Positions 1-6,205 are shown, numbered from the stretch's first letter. The stretch is DNA of 10,904 nt from Sphingomonadales bacterium UBA6171 (GCA_002422985.1 DITZ01000039.1:245-11148); one strand, 5' to 3'. Notes: a model not told the origin generated them from the letters alone. Program-made: numbers and translations.

Positions 1-656
1 TTCACCAGCGGCGGGCCGCCCAGAAAGATGGTGCCCTGATTCTTCACGATGATGGACTGATCGGCCATGGCGGGCACATAGGCACCGCCCGCGGTGCAGC
101 TGCCGAGCACGGCGGCGATCTGGGCGATGCCCTGCGCGCTCATATTCGCCTGATTGAAGAAGATGCGGCCGAAATGTTCACGATCGGGGAATACATCATC
201 CTGCCGCGGCAGGTTGGCACCCCCGGAATCGACGAGATAGATGCAGGGCAGCCGGTTTTCGGCGGCGATTTCCTGCGCGCGCAGATGTTTTTTCACGGTG
301 AGCGGATAATAGCTGCCGCCCTTCACCGTGGGATCATTGGCGACAACCATGGCGAGCCGGCCGGAGACCTGCGCGACGCCGGCGATGACGCCGGCGGCGG
401 GCACATCCTCTCCATAGACATCATGCGCCGCGAACTGGCCGATTTCGAGGAAGGCGGAGCCGGGGTCGATCAGCCGCTCCACCCGTTCGCGGGGCAGCAG
501 CTTGCCGCGCGCGACATGGCGTTCGCGCGATGCCGGCGGGCCGCCCAGCGCGATGGTGGCGGCGCGGGCGCGCAGCTCTGTTACCAGCGCTGCCATGGCG
601 GCGCGATTGGCGGCGGCGTCCTCGCCCTCTGTTACCGGTTTGCCGATTAGCGTCAT
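1..656 (-). CDS. mccB: Methylcrotonyl-CoA carboxylase beta (carboxyltransferase) subunit, partial
   Basis: This is the carboxyltransferase subunit of a biotin-dependent acyl-CoA carboxylase. By its motifs it is 3-methylcrotonyl-CoA carboxylase of leucine breakdown, which moves CO2 from carboxybiotin to methylcrotonyl-CoA in the cytoplasm. Only the first 218 residues are inside the window; the family is about 535 long. Visible conserved stretches are VKGGSYYPLTVKKHLRAQEI (111-130), DSGGANLPRQ (143-152), REHFGRIFFNQANMSAQGI (159-177), GSCTAGGAYVPAM (186-198) and GTIFLGGPPLV at the window edge. The start is the ATG at 656 because AGGTG lies four bases upstream and the family N-terminus begins about here. 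It is divergent from rpmE across 245 bases. Geranyl-CoA carboxylase is a close relative and the partner biotin subunit is not visible, so the substrate is inferred. No frameshift is seen. Confidence 0.93.
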   Translation of the reverse strand, partial: MTLIGKPVTEGEDAAANRAAMAALVTELRARAATIALGGPPASRERHVARGKLLPRERVERLIDPGSAFLEIGQFAAHDVYGEDVPAAGVIAGVAQVSGRLAMVVANDPTVKGGSYYPLTVKKHLRAQEIAAENRLPCIYLVDSGGANLPRQDDVFPDREHFGRIFFNQANMSAQGIAQIAAVLGSCTAGGAYVPAMADQSIIVKNQGTIFLGGPPLV

Positions 657-816
657 CTTGCACCTGCTGTTATCGGCCGGGGCGATTCCTGCCCCGTGCC
701 TGTTGTCGCATGCCGCCCCGCCGGGCGTTGTGGTTCCGCTGCCCTTATATTGCTGCTGTGTCTACCGTTCATCGTGTGACGCACCGGCTATTGCGGAGCT
801 GTTGCGGCGGCCTGCC

Positions 817-845
817 TTGCTTTTTCGGCCGGTTCGCCCTATGCG
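817..845 (+). promoter_or_regulatory. Candidate rpmE promoter
   Basis: A TTGCTT box (817-822) and a TATGCG box (840-845) are separated by 17 bases, the usual sigma-70 spacing, and sit 57 bases before the rpmE start. Both boxes match the consensus at only three positions, so this is a weak call. A start near 852 would place the palindrome at 863-880 inside the leader RNA. Confidence 0.3.
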
Positions 846-862
846 CGCTCGCTTTCCAGACA

Positions 863-880
863 GGCTGGTTGGAACCAGCC
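863..880 (+). promoter_or_regulatory. Perfect inverted repeat in the rpmE leader
   Basis: GGCTGGTTGGAACCAGCC is an 8-base perfect inverted repeat around a 2-base centre. As RNA it folds into a 7-bp stem with a UGGA tetraloop, ending 21 bases before the rpmE start codon and just ahead of the Shine-Dalgarno region (AGGA near 890). There is no T-run behind it, so it is not an intrinsic terminator. It could be an autoregulatory ribosomal-protein leader or a DNA operator; the sequence alone does not decide. Confidence 0.5.
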
Positions 881-901
881 GCACAGATGAGGAATATCCG
901 C

Positions 902-1135
902 ATGGCCAAGCAAGGCATTCACCCTGACTATCATGTCATCAAGGTTCAGATGACCGACGGCACCCTGTTCGAAACCCGCTCCACCTGGGGCAAGGAAGGC
1001 GACACGCTGGCGCTGGATATCGATCCCAAGAGCCACCCGGCCTGGACCGGAGGTGCCGCGAAGCTGCAGGACGGTGGCCGTGTGGCCAAGTTCAACAAGC
1101 GCTTCGGCGGGCTTGCGGGCATGTCCAGGAAATAA
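902..1135 (+). CDS. rpmE: 50S ribosomal protein L31
   Basis: This is large-subunit ribosomal protein L31, 77 residues, which bridges the two ribosomal subunits. The protein opens with MAKQGIHPDYHVIKVQMTDG and continues with ETRSTWGKEGD, DIDPKSHPAWTGG and KFNKRFGG, which match alphaproteobacterial L31 along its whole length. It has no cysteines, so it is the zinc-independent form; in alphaproteobacteria this is normal and need not imply a second copy. The ATG at 902 follows an AGGA motif by about nine bases. It stands alone between the divergent mccB and a downstream intrinsic terminator, so it is probably monocistronic. A strong hairpin lies in its leader. Confidence 0.97.
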   Translation: MAKQGIHPDYHVIKVQMTDGTLFETRSTWGKEGDTLALDIDPKSHPAWTGGAAKLQDGGRVAKFNKRFGGLAGMSRK

Positions 1136-1156
1136 CAGTCCGGTGCGGTCCGGCCG

Positions 1157-1181
1157 CGCTGCTGCACCGCAGCGGGTTTTT
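1157..1181 (+). terminator. Rho-independent terminator after rpmE
   Basis: CGCTGC (1157-1162) pairs with GCAGCG (1169-1174) around a 6-base loop and is followed by GG and a run of five T (1177-1181), then GTTT. It starts 22 bases after the rpmE stop, the position expected of its terminator. Confidence 0.65.
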
Positions 1182-1233
1182 GTTTGACGCTGTGCGCCTT
1201 GATGGGCGAGGGTGATTCGGATGGAGGCAGGCC

Positions 1234-1731
1234 ATGGGATTAAAGGATGATATGCCGGTGTTCGCGCGGCATGAGGGCGTTTGGGCGGGCGTGTATCGCC
1301 ATTATGACGCCACCGGCAAGCTGATCGACGAGCATCAGTCGCGCATCATCTGCCGTTTTCCGGATGACGGCCCGTTTCCCTATCACCAGACCAATCATTT
1401 CACCTGGCCGGATGGCCGGCAGGAGATGCGCGACTTTCCGGCGGAATATCGCGATCAGCGGCTGTGGTGGAATAATGAGCTGATTACCGGATCGGCCGCT
1501 GAACTGCCGCTGGACGAGAAGGGGCGCTCGGTGGTGCTCTATTGGCAGTTTGTGAACGATCCGGACCTTTATCTTTATGAGATGATACAGCTTTCCGATG
1601 ACGGCAAGAAGCGGAGCCGCACCTGGCACTGGATAAGGGGCGGCGAGCTGTTTACCCGAACCGCCATCGACGAGCGGCTGGTGAACCGGGACTGGCGGGC
1701 AGAAGATGCCAGGCTGCGCAAGGCGGCGTGA
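1234..1731 (+). CDS. DUF3598-like (lipocalin-type) conserved protein
   Basis: This is a conserved protein of 165 residues with no experimentally known function that I can name. It resembles DUF3598 proteins, which are predicted lipocalin/calycin-like beta barrels. The visible pattern is MPVFARHEGVWAGVYRHYD near the start, CRFPDDGPFPYHQTNHFTW (41-59), a middle segment with RLWWNNELITG, then VVLYWQ, DLYLYEMIQLSDDGKKRSRT and a C-terminal RLVNRDWR. The many aromatic residues and alternating strand pattern suit a small ligand-binding barrel. It has no signal peptide and no membrane segment. The start at 1234 is chosen because GGAGG lies six bases upstream; an ATG at 1252 is an alternative. It lies behind the rpmE terminator and ahead of the cytochrome promoter, so it is probably its own unit. 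The family name is from memory of the motif pattern. Confidence 0.75.
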   Translation: MGLKDDMPVFARHEGVWAGVYRHYDATGKLIDEHQSRIICRFPDDGPFPYHQTNHFTWPDGRQEMRDFPAEYRDQRLWWNNELITGSAAELPLDEKGRSVVLYWQFVNDPDLYLYEMIQLSDDGKKRSRTWHWIRGGELFTRTAIDERLVNRDWRAEDARLRKAA

Positions 1732-1800
1732 AATTGCCGCCGGGAAAGTGACAAGGTGCGGCTAATGCGCGCGAAAGGCCCCTTGAAAGCGGGAGCGGTG

Positions 1801-1828
1801 TTGCAGCCATTTTCGCGCCATATATATA
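1801..1828 (+). promoter_or_regulatory. Candidate promoter of the cytochrome c gene
   Basis: TTGCAG (1801-1806) and TATATA (1823-1828) are 16 bases apart, inside a notably AT-rich patch in an otherwise GC-rich region. Transcription would begin near 1835. That leaves almost no leader before the ATG at 1839 and so favours one of the later start codons (1866, 1881/1884, 1911/1914). Confidence 0.4.
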
Positions 1829-1871
1829 GCAGCCAGATATGACTGGCACGAAAGACCGGTTGACGATGCGA

Positions 1872-1922
1872 GCAGGCGACATGATGGCAGGCGACACGAA
1901 TGCAGGCGACATGATGGCAGGC
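1872..1922 (+). repeat. 15-base tandem repeat at the 5' end of the cytochrome gene
   Basis: GCAGGCGAC occurs at 1872, 1887 and 1902 with a 15-base period, followed by ATGATG, ACGAAT and ATGATG; a fourth partial unit is at 1917-1922. In frame it reads AGDMM, AGDTN, AGDMM, AG. Two of the copies place AGG seven bases before an ATG (1884 and 1914), so each behaves like a small initiation region. Confidence 0.8.
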
Positions 1923-2516
1923 TTGGGCAGGGTGACAGGCATGGCGGCTTTGGCTGCGCTGTTGCTGCTGACCGGCTGCGGTGGTGCCGCACCTGCACCG
2001 GATGCGCCCGCAACGGATGCGCCTGTGGCGGATGCGCCCGCACCGGATGCGCCTGTGGCGGATGCGCCCGCACCGGGTGCGCCGGTCGCGGATGCGCCCG
2101 CACCGGGTGCGCCGGTCGCGGATGCGCCGGTCGCGGCTATGCCGGCGCCCGATGCCAGGGTTGGCGAGGTGAAGGACATCGCCATGCTGGAGGAATATAG
2201 CACGCTGAAGGGCGATGCCGCAGCGGGCAAGCTGGTGTTTGCCCAGTGCGCCGCCTGCCATTCGCTGGAGGAAGGCGTAAACCGGGTCGGGCCGTCGCTG
2301 CATGGCATCGTTGGCCGGGAATCCGGCACCGTGCCGGGCTTCCGCTATTCGTCTGCCAATCTGGCGAGCGATATGGTGTGGACCGAGGGCGCGCTGTTTT
2401 CCTATCTGAAAAAGCCGCGCGAAACGATTCCGGGCACGACGATGGCCTTTGGCGGCATCGCCGACGCGCAGAAACGGGCGGATCTGATTGCCTATTTGAA
2501 GACCGGCGGGCAGTGA
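1911..2516 (+). CDS. Lipoprotein c-type cytochrome with Ala/Pro/Asp repeat linker
   Basis: This is a class I cytochrome c, a periplasmic one-haem electron carrier, here held to a membrane by a lipid. From 1911 it has 201 residues: a signal peptide ending in LLLLTGC (lipobox Cys23), nine five-residue units of the type DAPVA/DAPAP (31-75), then the haem domain. The haem-binding CAACH is at 113-117 and the probable sixth ligand is Met178 in PGTTMAF. VGPSLHGIVGR and the C-terminal ADLIAYLKTGG fit the c2/c550 fold. The frame is open back to an ATG at 1839, but a 46-residue acidic signal peptide is unlikely and the promoter sits too close to it; 1914 is nearly equal to 1911. The linker resembles in role, not in sequence, the tether of membrane-bound cytochrome cy of Rhodobacter. 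It precedes hemA by 96 bases on the same strand, so a role in respiration or in reducing a photosynthetic reaction centre is inferred. Confidence 0.9.
   Translation: MMAGLGRVTGMAALAALLLLTGCGGAAPAPDAPATDAPVADAPAPDAPVADAPAPGAPVADAPAPGAPVADAPVAAMPAPDARVGEVKDIAMLEEYSTLKGDAAAGKLVFAQCAACHSLEEGVNRVGPSLHGIVGRESGTVPGFRYSSANLASDMVWTEGALFSYLKKPRETIPGTTMAFGGIADAQKRADLIAYLKTGGQ
2001..2135 (+). repeat. Nine 15-base tandem repeats encoding the cytochrome linker
   Basis: Nine consecutive 15-base units run from 2001 to 2135, mostly GATGCGCCCGCACCG and GATGCGCCTGTGGCG in alternation, with later GGTGCGCCGGTCGCG variants and a decayed tenth unit at 2136-2150. All copies keep the frame and encode D/G-A-P-x-x. 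Near-identity at the DNA level, including a 30-base higher-order period, points to recent slippage or recombination, so copy number probably varies between strains. Confidence 0.95.
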
Positions 2517-2530
2517 TGCTGCACCACCCG

Positions 2531-2571
2531 CCTGTTTGCGAGACAGGTTGCAGGGCTGGCAATAGGCCAGC
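2531..2571 (+). promoter_or_regulatory. Two adjacent hairpins between cytochrome c and hemA
   Basis: CCTGT (2531-2535) pairs with ACAGG (2543-2547), and GCTGGC (2555-2560) pairs with GCCAGC (2566-2571) around AATAG. They fill much of the 96-base gap before hemA. Neither has a T-run, so they are not standard terminators; they could be an mRNA processing or stabilising element, or part of the hemA leader. No convincing -35/-10 pair was found for hemA in this gap. Confidence 0.4.
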
Positions 2572-2612
2572 AGGCCGGGCTATAGCTGTCCGGACCATAG
2601 AGGACGATGCGA

Positions 2613-3833
2613 ATGGACTATGATGCCCTGTGCGAAGAACAGCTGGATGGGCTTCGCGCTGCCGGCAATTATCGGGTCTTTGCCGAGCTGGAACGGCGGC
2701 GGGGCCATTTTCCCAATGCGGTGCGCCATGTGGACGACCGGGTTGAGGAGGTAACCGTCTGGTGTTCCAATGATTATCTGGGCATGGGCCAGCATCCCGA
2801 AGTGGTGTCTGCCATGCATGATGCGCTGGATGCCTATGGCGCGGGCGCCGGCGGCACGCGCAACATATCGGGCACGCACCATCAGCATGTGCTGCTGGAG
2901 CGCGAGATGGCGGACCTGCACGGCAAGGAGGCCGCGCTGATCTTCACATCGGGCTATGTGTCCAACTGGGCGGCTCTGGGCACGCTCGCCGGGCGCCTGC
3001 CCAATTGCGTCGTGCTGTCAGACGCCGACAATCATGCTTCCATGATCGAGGGCATCCGCCACAGCAAGGCGGAGCGGCATGTGTTCCGGCACAACAGCCC
3101 GGAGGATCTGGACCGGATATTGTCCACCCTTGATCCGGCGCGGCCGAAGCTGGTGGCGTTCGAAAGCGTCTATTCGATGGATGGCGACATCGCACCGATC
3201 GCCGAACTGTGCGACGTGGCCGAGAAGCATCATGCCATGACCTATCTGGACGAGGTGCATGCCGTGGGCCTTTATGGCCCGCGCGGCGGCGGCATTGCCG
3301 AGCGCGAGGGGCTGATGCACCGGCTGACGGTGGTTGAGGGCACGCTGGGCAAGGCCTTTGGCGTGGTGGGCGGCTATATTGCCTCCTCTGCCTCCATCGT
3401 TGATTTTGTGCGCAGCTTTGCGTCTGGCTTCATCTTCACCACCGCGCTGCCGCCGGCGGTGGCGGCCGGCGCGATTGCCAGCGTGCGACACCTGAAGAAC
3501 AGCAATGTCGAGCGGGTGCAGCATCAGGAGCGGGTGCAGAAGGTGCGGCGCCGGCTGGGCGCGCTGGGCATCCCGATGATGGAAAATGAAAGCCACATCA
3601 TCCCCGTGATGGTGGGAAGCGCGCGGCACGCCAAGCTGATTTCGGACCGGCTGCTGAGCGATCATGGCATCTATGTGCAGCCGATCAACTATCCGACCGT
3701 GCCCAGGGGCACGGAGCGGCTGCGGATTACACCGTCTCCGGTGCATTCGGATGACGATATCGACCGGCTGGCGAAGGCGCTTTCAGACATCTGGAGCGAA
3801 TGTGCGCTGGCGCGGCGGGAGATGGCGGCCTGA
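2613..3833 (+). CDS. hemA: 5-aminolevulinate synthase
   Basis: This is the pyridoxal-phosphate enzyme that condenses glycine with succinyl-CoA to 5-aminolevulinate, the first step of tetrapyrrole synthesis in alphaproteobacteria (Shemin route), in the cytoplasm. The 406-residue protein matches the Rhodobacter enzyme along its whole length. Landmarks are VWCSNDYLGMGQHP, the glycine-rich GAGAGGTRNISGTHHQH, DNHASMIEGIR, SVYSMDGD, YLDEVHAVGLYGPRGGG, the PLP lysine Lys247 in GTLGKAFG, FIFTTALPP, and YVQPINYPTVPRGTERLR near the end. The start at 2613 is preferred over the ATG at 2607: AGAGGA (2599-2604) is eight bases from 2613 but only two from 2607, and family members begin MDYD. It follows the cytochrome gene and is followed after 21 bases by bchO in the same frame, probably co-transcribed. 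Distinction from the related 2-amino-3-ketobutyrate CoA ligase rests on the RNISGT and SHIIPV regions, which fit ALA synthase. Confidence 0.96.
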   Translation: MDYDALCEEQLDGLRAAGNYRVFAELERRRGHFPNAVRHVDDRVEEVTVWCSNDYLGMGQHPEVVSAMHDALDAYGAGAGGTRNISGTHHQHVLLEREMADLHGKEAALIFTSGYVSNWAALGTLAGRLPNCVVLSDADNHASMIEGIRHSKAERHVFRHNSPEDLDRILSTLDPARPKLVAFESVYSMDGDIAPIAELCDVAEKHHAMTYLDEVHAVGLYGPRGGGIAEREGLMHRLTVVEGTLGKAFGVVGGYIASSASIVDFVRSFASGFIFTTALPPAVAAGAIASVRHLKNSNVERVQHQERVQKVRRRLGALGIPMMENESHIIPVMVGSARHAKLISDRLLSDHGIYVQPINYPTVPRGTERLRITPSPVHSDDDIDRLAKALSDIWSECALARREMAA

Positions 3834-3854
3834 CCCGCGCGGGCGGGGCCTGAC

Positions 3855-4727
3855 TTGGGCGGGCTGCTCGAATGGTCCCATGATGGGCGGGACTGGCCGA
3901 ACCGGGATAGCTCGCGCTTTATGAGCGCCGGCGGGCTGAACTGGCATGTGCAGGACATGGGCAGCGGCCCGGTTCTGCTGCTGCTGCACGGCACCGGGGC
4001 CTCGACACATAGTTTTCGCCATCTGGCACCGCTGCTGGCGCGCCATGCGCGGGTGATTGTGCCGGATCTGCCGGGGCATGCCTTCAGCGGCAGTGCGCCG
4101 GACCCGACGCTGGAGGGGATGGGCGCGGCGCTCATTGCGCTGATGCGGATGCTGGACGTGCGGCCGGAGATGATCGTGGGGCATTCGGCCGGCGCGGCCA
4201 TCGGGGCGCAGATGCTGCGCGCCTCTGGCGATGGGGCGCGGCTGCTGGTGGGGCTGGGGAGTGCGCTGCTGCCGTTTCCCGGAGCCACCGGGGCCTTGTT
4301 TCCGACATTTGCCAGGATGATGTTTGCCAATCCCTTTGCGCCGGAGATGGTGGCCGCCAGCACGCGCTATGGTGGCGGGATGGGCGGCTTTCTGCAAAGC
4401 AGCACCGGCAGCCGCATCGATGTGCAGGGCCTGAAGCTGTATGACCGGCTGTTCCGCCATTCGGGACATGTGAGCGGCGCGATGCGGATGATGGCGCATT
4501 GGGAGCAGGAGGCGCTGAGCCGGCACCTGCCGCTGCTGGGGACACCGATGCTGCTGATCCATGGCGATCGGGATGCGGCCGTGCCGGTGGACGTGCCGCT
4601 GGAGGTGAAGGCACTGGTGCCGGATACGGTGGTGGAGATCGTGCCGGGGCTGGGGCATTTGATTCATGAAGAAGATCCCCGGATGATCGCGGAGCGGGTG
4701 CTGCGGGCGATGGCGGTGGCTGTTTAG
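3855..4727 (+). CDS. bchO: BchO-type alpha/beta hydrolase (Mg-chelatase-associated)
   Basis: BchO is an alpha/beta hydrolase encoded in bacterial photosynthesis gene clusters, usually with the magnesium chelatase genes bchI and bchD, and is called a putative accessory protein of that enzyme; its reaction is not known. The 290-residue protein shows the family N-terminus GRDWPNRDSSRFMSAGGLNW (11-30), the oxyanion loop HGTG (45-48), DLPGH (71-75), the nucleophile elbow GHSAG with Ser111, an acid in HGDRD (Asp240 or Asp238) and catalytic His268 in GLGHLIHEEDP. The TTG at 3855 is taken as the start because the conserved WPNR segment lies upstream of the first ATG (3921), and the frame is closed by the hemA stop only eight codons before. 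A GGGG stretch lies six bases upstream. Neither bchI nor bchD is in the window. A generic hydrolase is the alternative, but the N-terminal match argues against it. Confidence 0.85.
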   Translation: MGGLLEWSHDGRDWPNRDSSRFMSAGGLNWHVQDMGSGPVLLLLHGTGASTHSFRHLAPLLARHARVIVPDLPGHAFSGSAPDPTLEGMGAALIALMRMLDVRPEMIVGHSAGAAIGAQMLRASGDGARLLVGLGSALLPFPGATGALFPTFARMMFANPFAPEMVAASTRYGGGMGGFLQSSTGSRIDVQGLKLYDRLFRHSGHVSGAMRMMAHWEQEALSRHLPLLGTPMLLIHGDRDAAVPVDVPLEVKALVPDTVVEIVPGLGHLIHEEDPRMIAERVLRAMAVAV

Positions 4728-4730
4728 CTG

Positions 4731-4766
4731 GCATTATATCGGGCATTATAGCGGATATTATAACGG
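4731..4766. repeat. Three-copy 12-base AT-rich direct repeat
   Basis: GCATTATATCGG (4731-4742), GCATTATAGCGG (4743-4754) and ATATTATAACGG (4755-4766) lie head to tail, starting three bases after the bchO stop. The consensus is GCATTATANCGG. It is unusually AT-rich for this region and non-coding. It could be an array of protein-binding sites or a promoter region for the ORF that follows, or simple slippage. Confidence 0.8.
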
Positions 4767-4865
4767 GTTGCCCGCTGATGATTGCGCGTTCGTCACCCCC
4801 CCGCTTGATGTGCGGCGAAGGTTCAGAAGGCGTGGCTGTGCCTGATGGCGCACGCCAACCCCCGG

Positions 4866-4885
4866 CCTCTCCCAAAAGGGGAGGG
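4866..4885. repeat. GC-rich hairpin, possible dispersed intergenic repeat
   Basis: CCTCTCCC (4866-4873), AAAA, GGGGAGGG (4878-4885) can form a stem of about seven pairs including one wobble. There is no T-run on either side, so it is a poor intrinsic terminator. Motifs of this kind (a C-rich run, a short A-containing loop, a G-rich run) are common between genes of sphingomonads as dispersed repeats; that statement is from general knowledge and no second copy is seen in the window. Confidence 0.4.
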
Positions 4886-4948
4886 ACGATTTAGGGGGCT
4901 TGGGTGGCGGCCGTATTGAGCAGCGAGGCGTTTGTTGTGGGGTTTTGC

Positions 4949-5221
4949 ATGGACCTGTCTGGGCATGATCATTTTGTGCGGGCGGGGCCGCTGGGGCAGA
5001 CGATGCTGGCGGCGGGGTGGGCGGCGCTGGCGTCAGCGCGGGCCGAATCGCTCGATATCCATTTGCGCGGCGGGCAGGTGATCCAGGCGGCGCTGGCGGT
5101 GCGGGTTGATGGTCGGATTGCCGAAGCCTCGGTGCAGCGGGGTCAGTGGACGCATGTTTTCTGCATCGATGATGTGACGATGGTGCGGATTGTGCCGCGC
5201 GGGGGACGGCGATCAGGCTGA
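4949..5221 (+). CDS. Hypothetical small protein, unrecognised
   Basis: I do not recognise this protein. From the ATG at 4949 it has 90 residues: a helix-like N-terminal half (GQTMLAAGWAALASARAES) and a C-terminal half with alternating strand-like segments (SLDIHLRGG, AALAVRVDGR, THVFCIDDVTMVRIVPR). Codon use is like the neighbours (GCG, CTG, CGG, GTG rich), which argues for a real gene rather than a chance frame. It has no signal peptide or membrane segment. The frame extends to a GTG at 4904 with AGGGGG five bases before it, an equally possible start; GGGG lies six bases before 4949. Its 3' end overlaps that of the convergent LLM gene by nine bases. It lies behind bchO and its AT-rich repeats, so it may be transcribed with that group. 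Confidence 0.5.
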   Translation: MDLSGHDHFVRAGPLGQTMLAAGWAALASARAESLDIHLRGGQVIQAALAVRVDGRIAEASVQRGQWTHVFCIDDVTMVRIVPRGGRRSG

Positions 5222-6205
5222 GCGCATGGCGTCGGCGATAAGGGCGTGCCCCTCCACCCGGTGGGCGTGGCTGTGGATGATGCCCACAAGCATCAGTTCG
5301 TCGGCGTTGTAGATCCTTGCTTTTTCAAGCAGTTGGGCGCGGCATTGTTCAGGCGTTCCCAGCACAGGGCGGCGGCCGGGGCGATCGGGGGTGGGGTTTT
5401 CCGCGAGCCAGGCGCAGGCCTCGTCCGGGTGAGGGACAGCGATGAGCTGGCCGGCCATCATCTTGGCGAACAGCATGCGCGCCGGCGCGGCGCGGCGGTT
5501 GGCCTCGGCCTCTGTGGGGGCGCAGGTGGCCCAGACGCACACCATCACTTCGGGCGCGGCGCGGTTGGCCGACGGGCGGAAGGCGGCGCGATAGGTGGCG
5601 GCGAGTGACACTTGTTCGCCGGCGATGAAATCGGCGATACAATAAGGCAGGCCGAGCGCGCCGGCCAGATGGGCGCTGTCAGGGCTGGAGCCGAGCATCC
5701 AGATGTCGGGCTTTTCCGGCGCGCCGGGGAGCGTGGCGGCATAGCGGCGGAAGGGGTGGTTGGCTGGCAGGCTGCCGTCGAAATGGCCGATGAGTTCGGC
5801 GACCTGGCCGGGGAAATCATGCTGCGCCTGCGTGCGGCGGTCCTGCTGCAATGCATAGGCGGTCATCGGGTCGGAACCGGGGGCGCGGCCGATGCCCAGA
5901 TCGATGCGGCCGGGGTACAGGCCGGCGAGCATGGAGAAGCTGGCGGCAACCTTCAGCGCGGAATAATGCGGCAGCATGATGCCACCGGTGCCCAGCCGGA
6001 TATGCCGGGTGGCGCGGCCGATGGCAGACAGCATGATTTCAGGGGAGGCCGACGCCAGCGATGGCGTGGCATGATGTTCGGCCATCCAGAAACGGTGATA
6101 GCCCTGACGCTCGGCCTCTATGGCGAGGTCGATGCTGTTGGCCAGCGCCTGGCCGCCAGTGGTGCCGGCAGCGATGGGGGACTGATCGAGGATAGAGAGT
6201 CGCAT
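5213..6205 (-). CDS. LLM-class flavin-dependent oxidoreductase (MsnO8/YhbW-like)
   Basis: This is a bacterial luciferase-like flavin monooxygenase, a cytoplasmic TIM-barrel enzyme that uses reduced FMN and oxygen; the substrate cannot be told from sequence. The 330-residue protein carries the subgroup pattern of E. coli YhbW: LSILDQSPIAAG at the start, GYHRFWMAEHH (35-45), ASASPEIM, IRLGTGGIMLPHYSALKVAA (69-88), GLYPGRIDLGIGRAPGSD (95-112), WMLGSSPDSAHLAG and a C-terminal DELMLVGIIHSHAHR. The ATG at 6205 is preferred because GAGG lies just upstream and family members start here; the ATG at 6214 has no ribosome site. It is not joined to its neighbours: a convergent small ORF lies at its 3' end, and a minus-strand intrinsic terminator lies about 26 bases before its start. 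Confidence 0.92.
   Translation of the reverse strand: MRLSILDQSPIAAGTTGGQALANSIDLAIEAERQGYHRFWMAEHHATPSLASASPEIMLSAIGRATRHIRLGTGGIMLPHYSALKVAASFSMLAGLYPGRIDLGIGRAPGSDPMTAYALQQDRRTQAQHDFPGQVAELIGHFDGSLPANHPFRRYAATLPGAPEKPDIWMLGSSPDSAHLAGALGLPYCIADFIAGEQVSLAATYRAAFRPSANRAAPEVMVCVWATCAPTEAEANRRAAPARMLFAKMMAGQLIAVPHPDEACAWLAENPTPDRPGRRPVLGTPEQCRAQLLEKARIYNADELMLVGIIHSHAHRVEGHALIADAMRSA

Noticed and set aside
2001..2135. Possible CRISPR-like array
   Set aside because: Units are 15 bases head to tail with no spacers and are coding.
1575..2329. Minus-strand frames with Arg-rich or Gly/Ala/Ser-rich repeats
   Set aside because: The repeats are only the complement of the cytochrome linker array; the plus strand has a lipobox and a haem motif.
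3783..4667. 294-codon minus-strand frame, rich in His, Arg and Gln
   Set aside because: It is the antisense of bchO, whose motifs and catalytic triad are intact.
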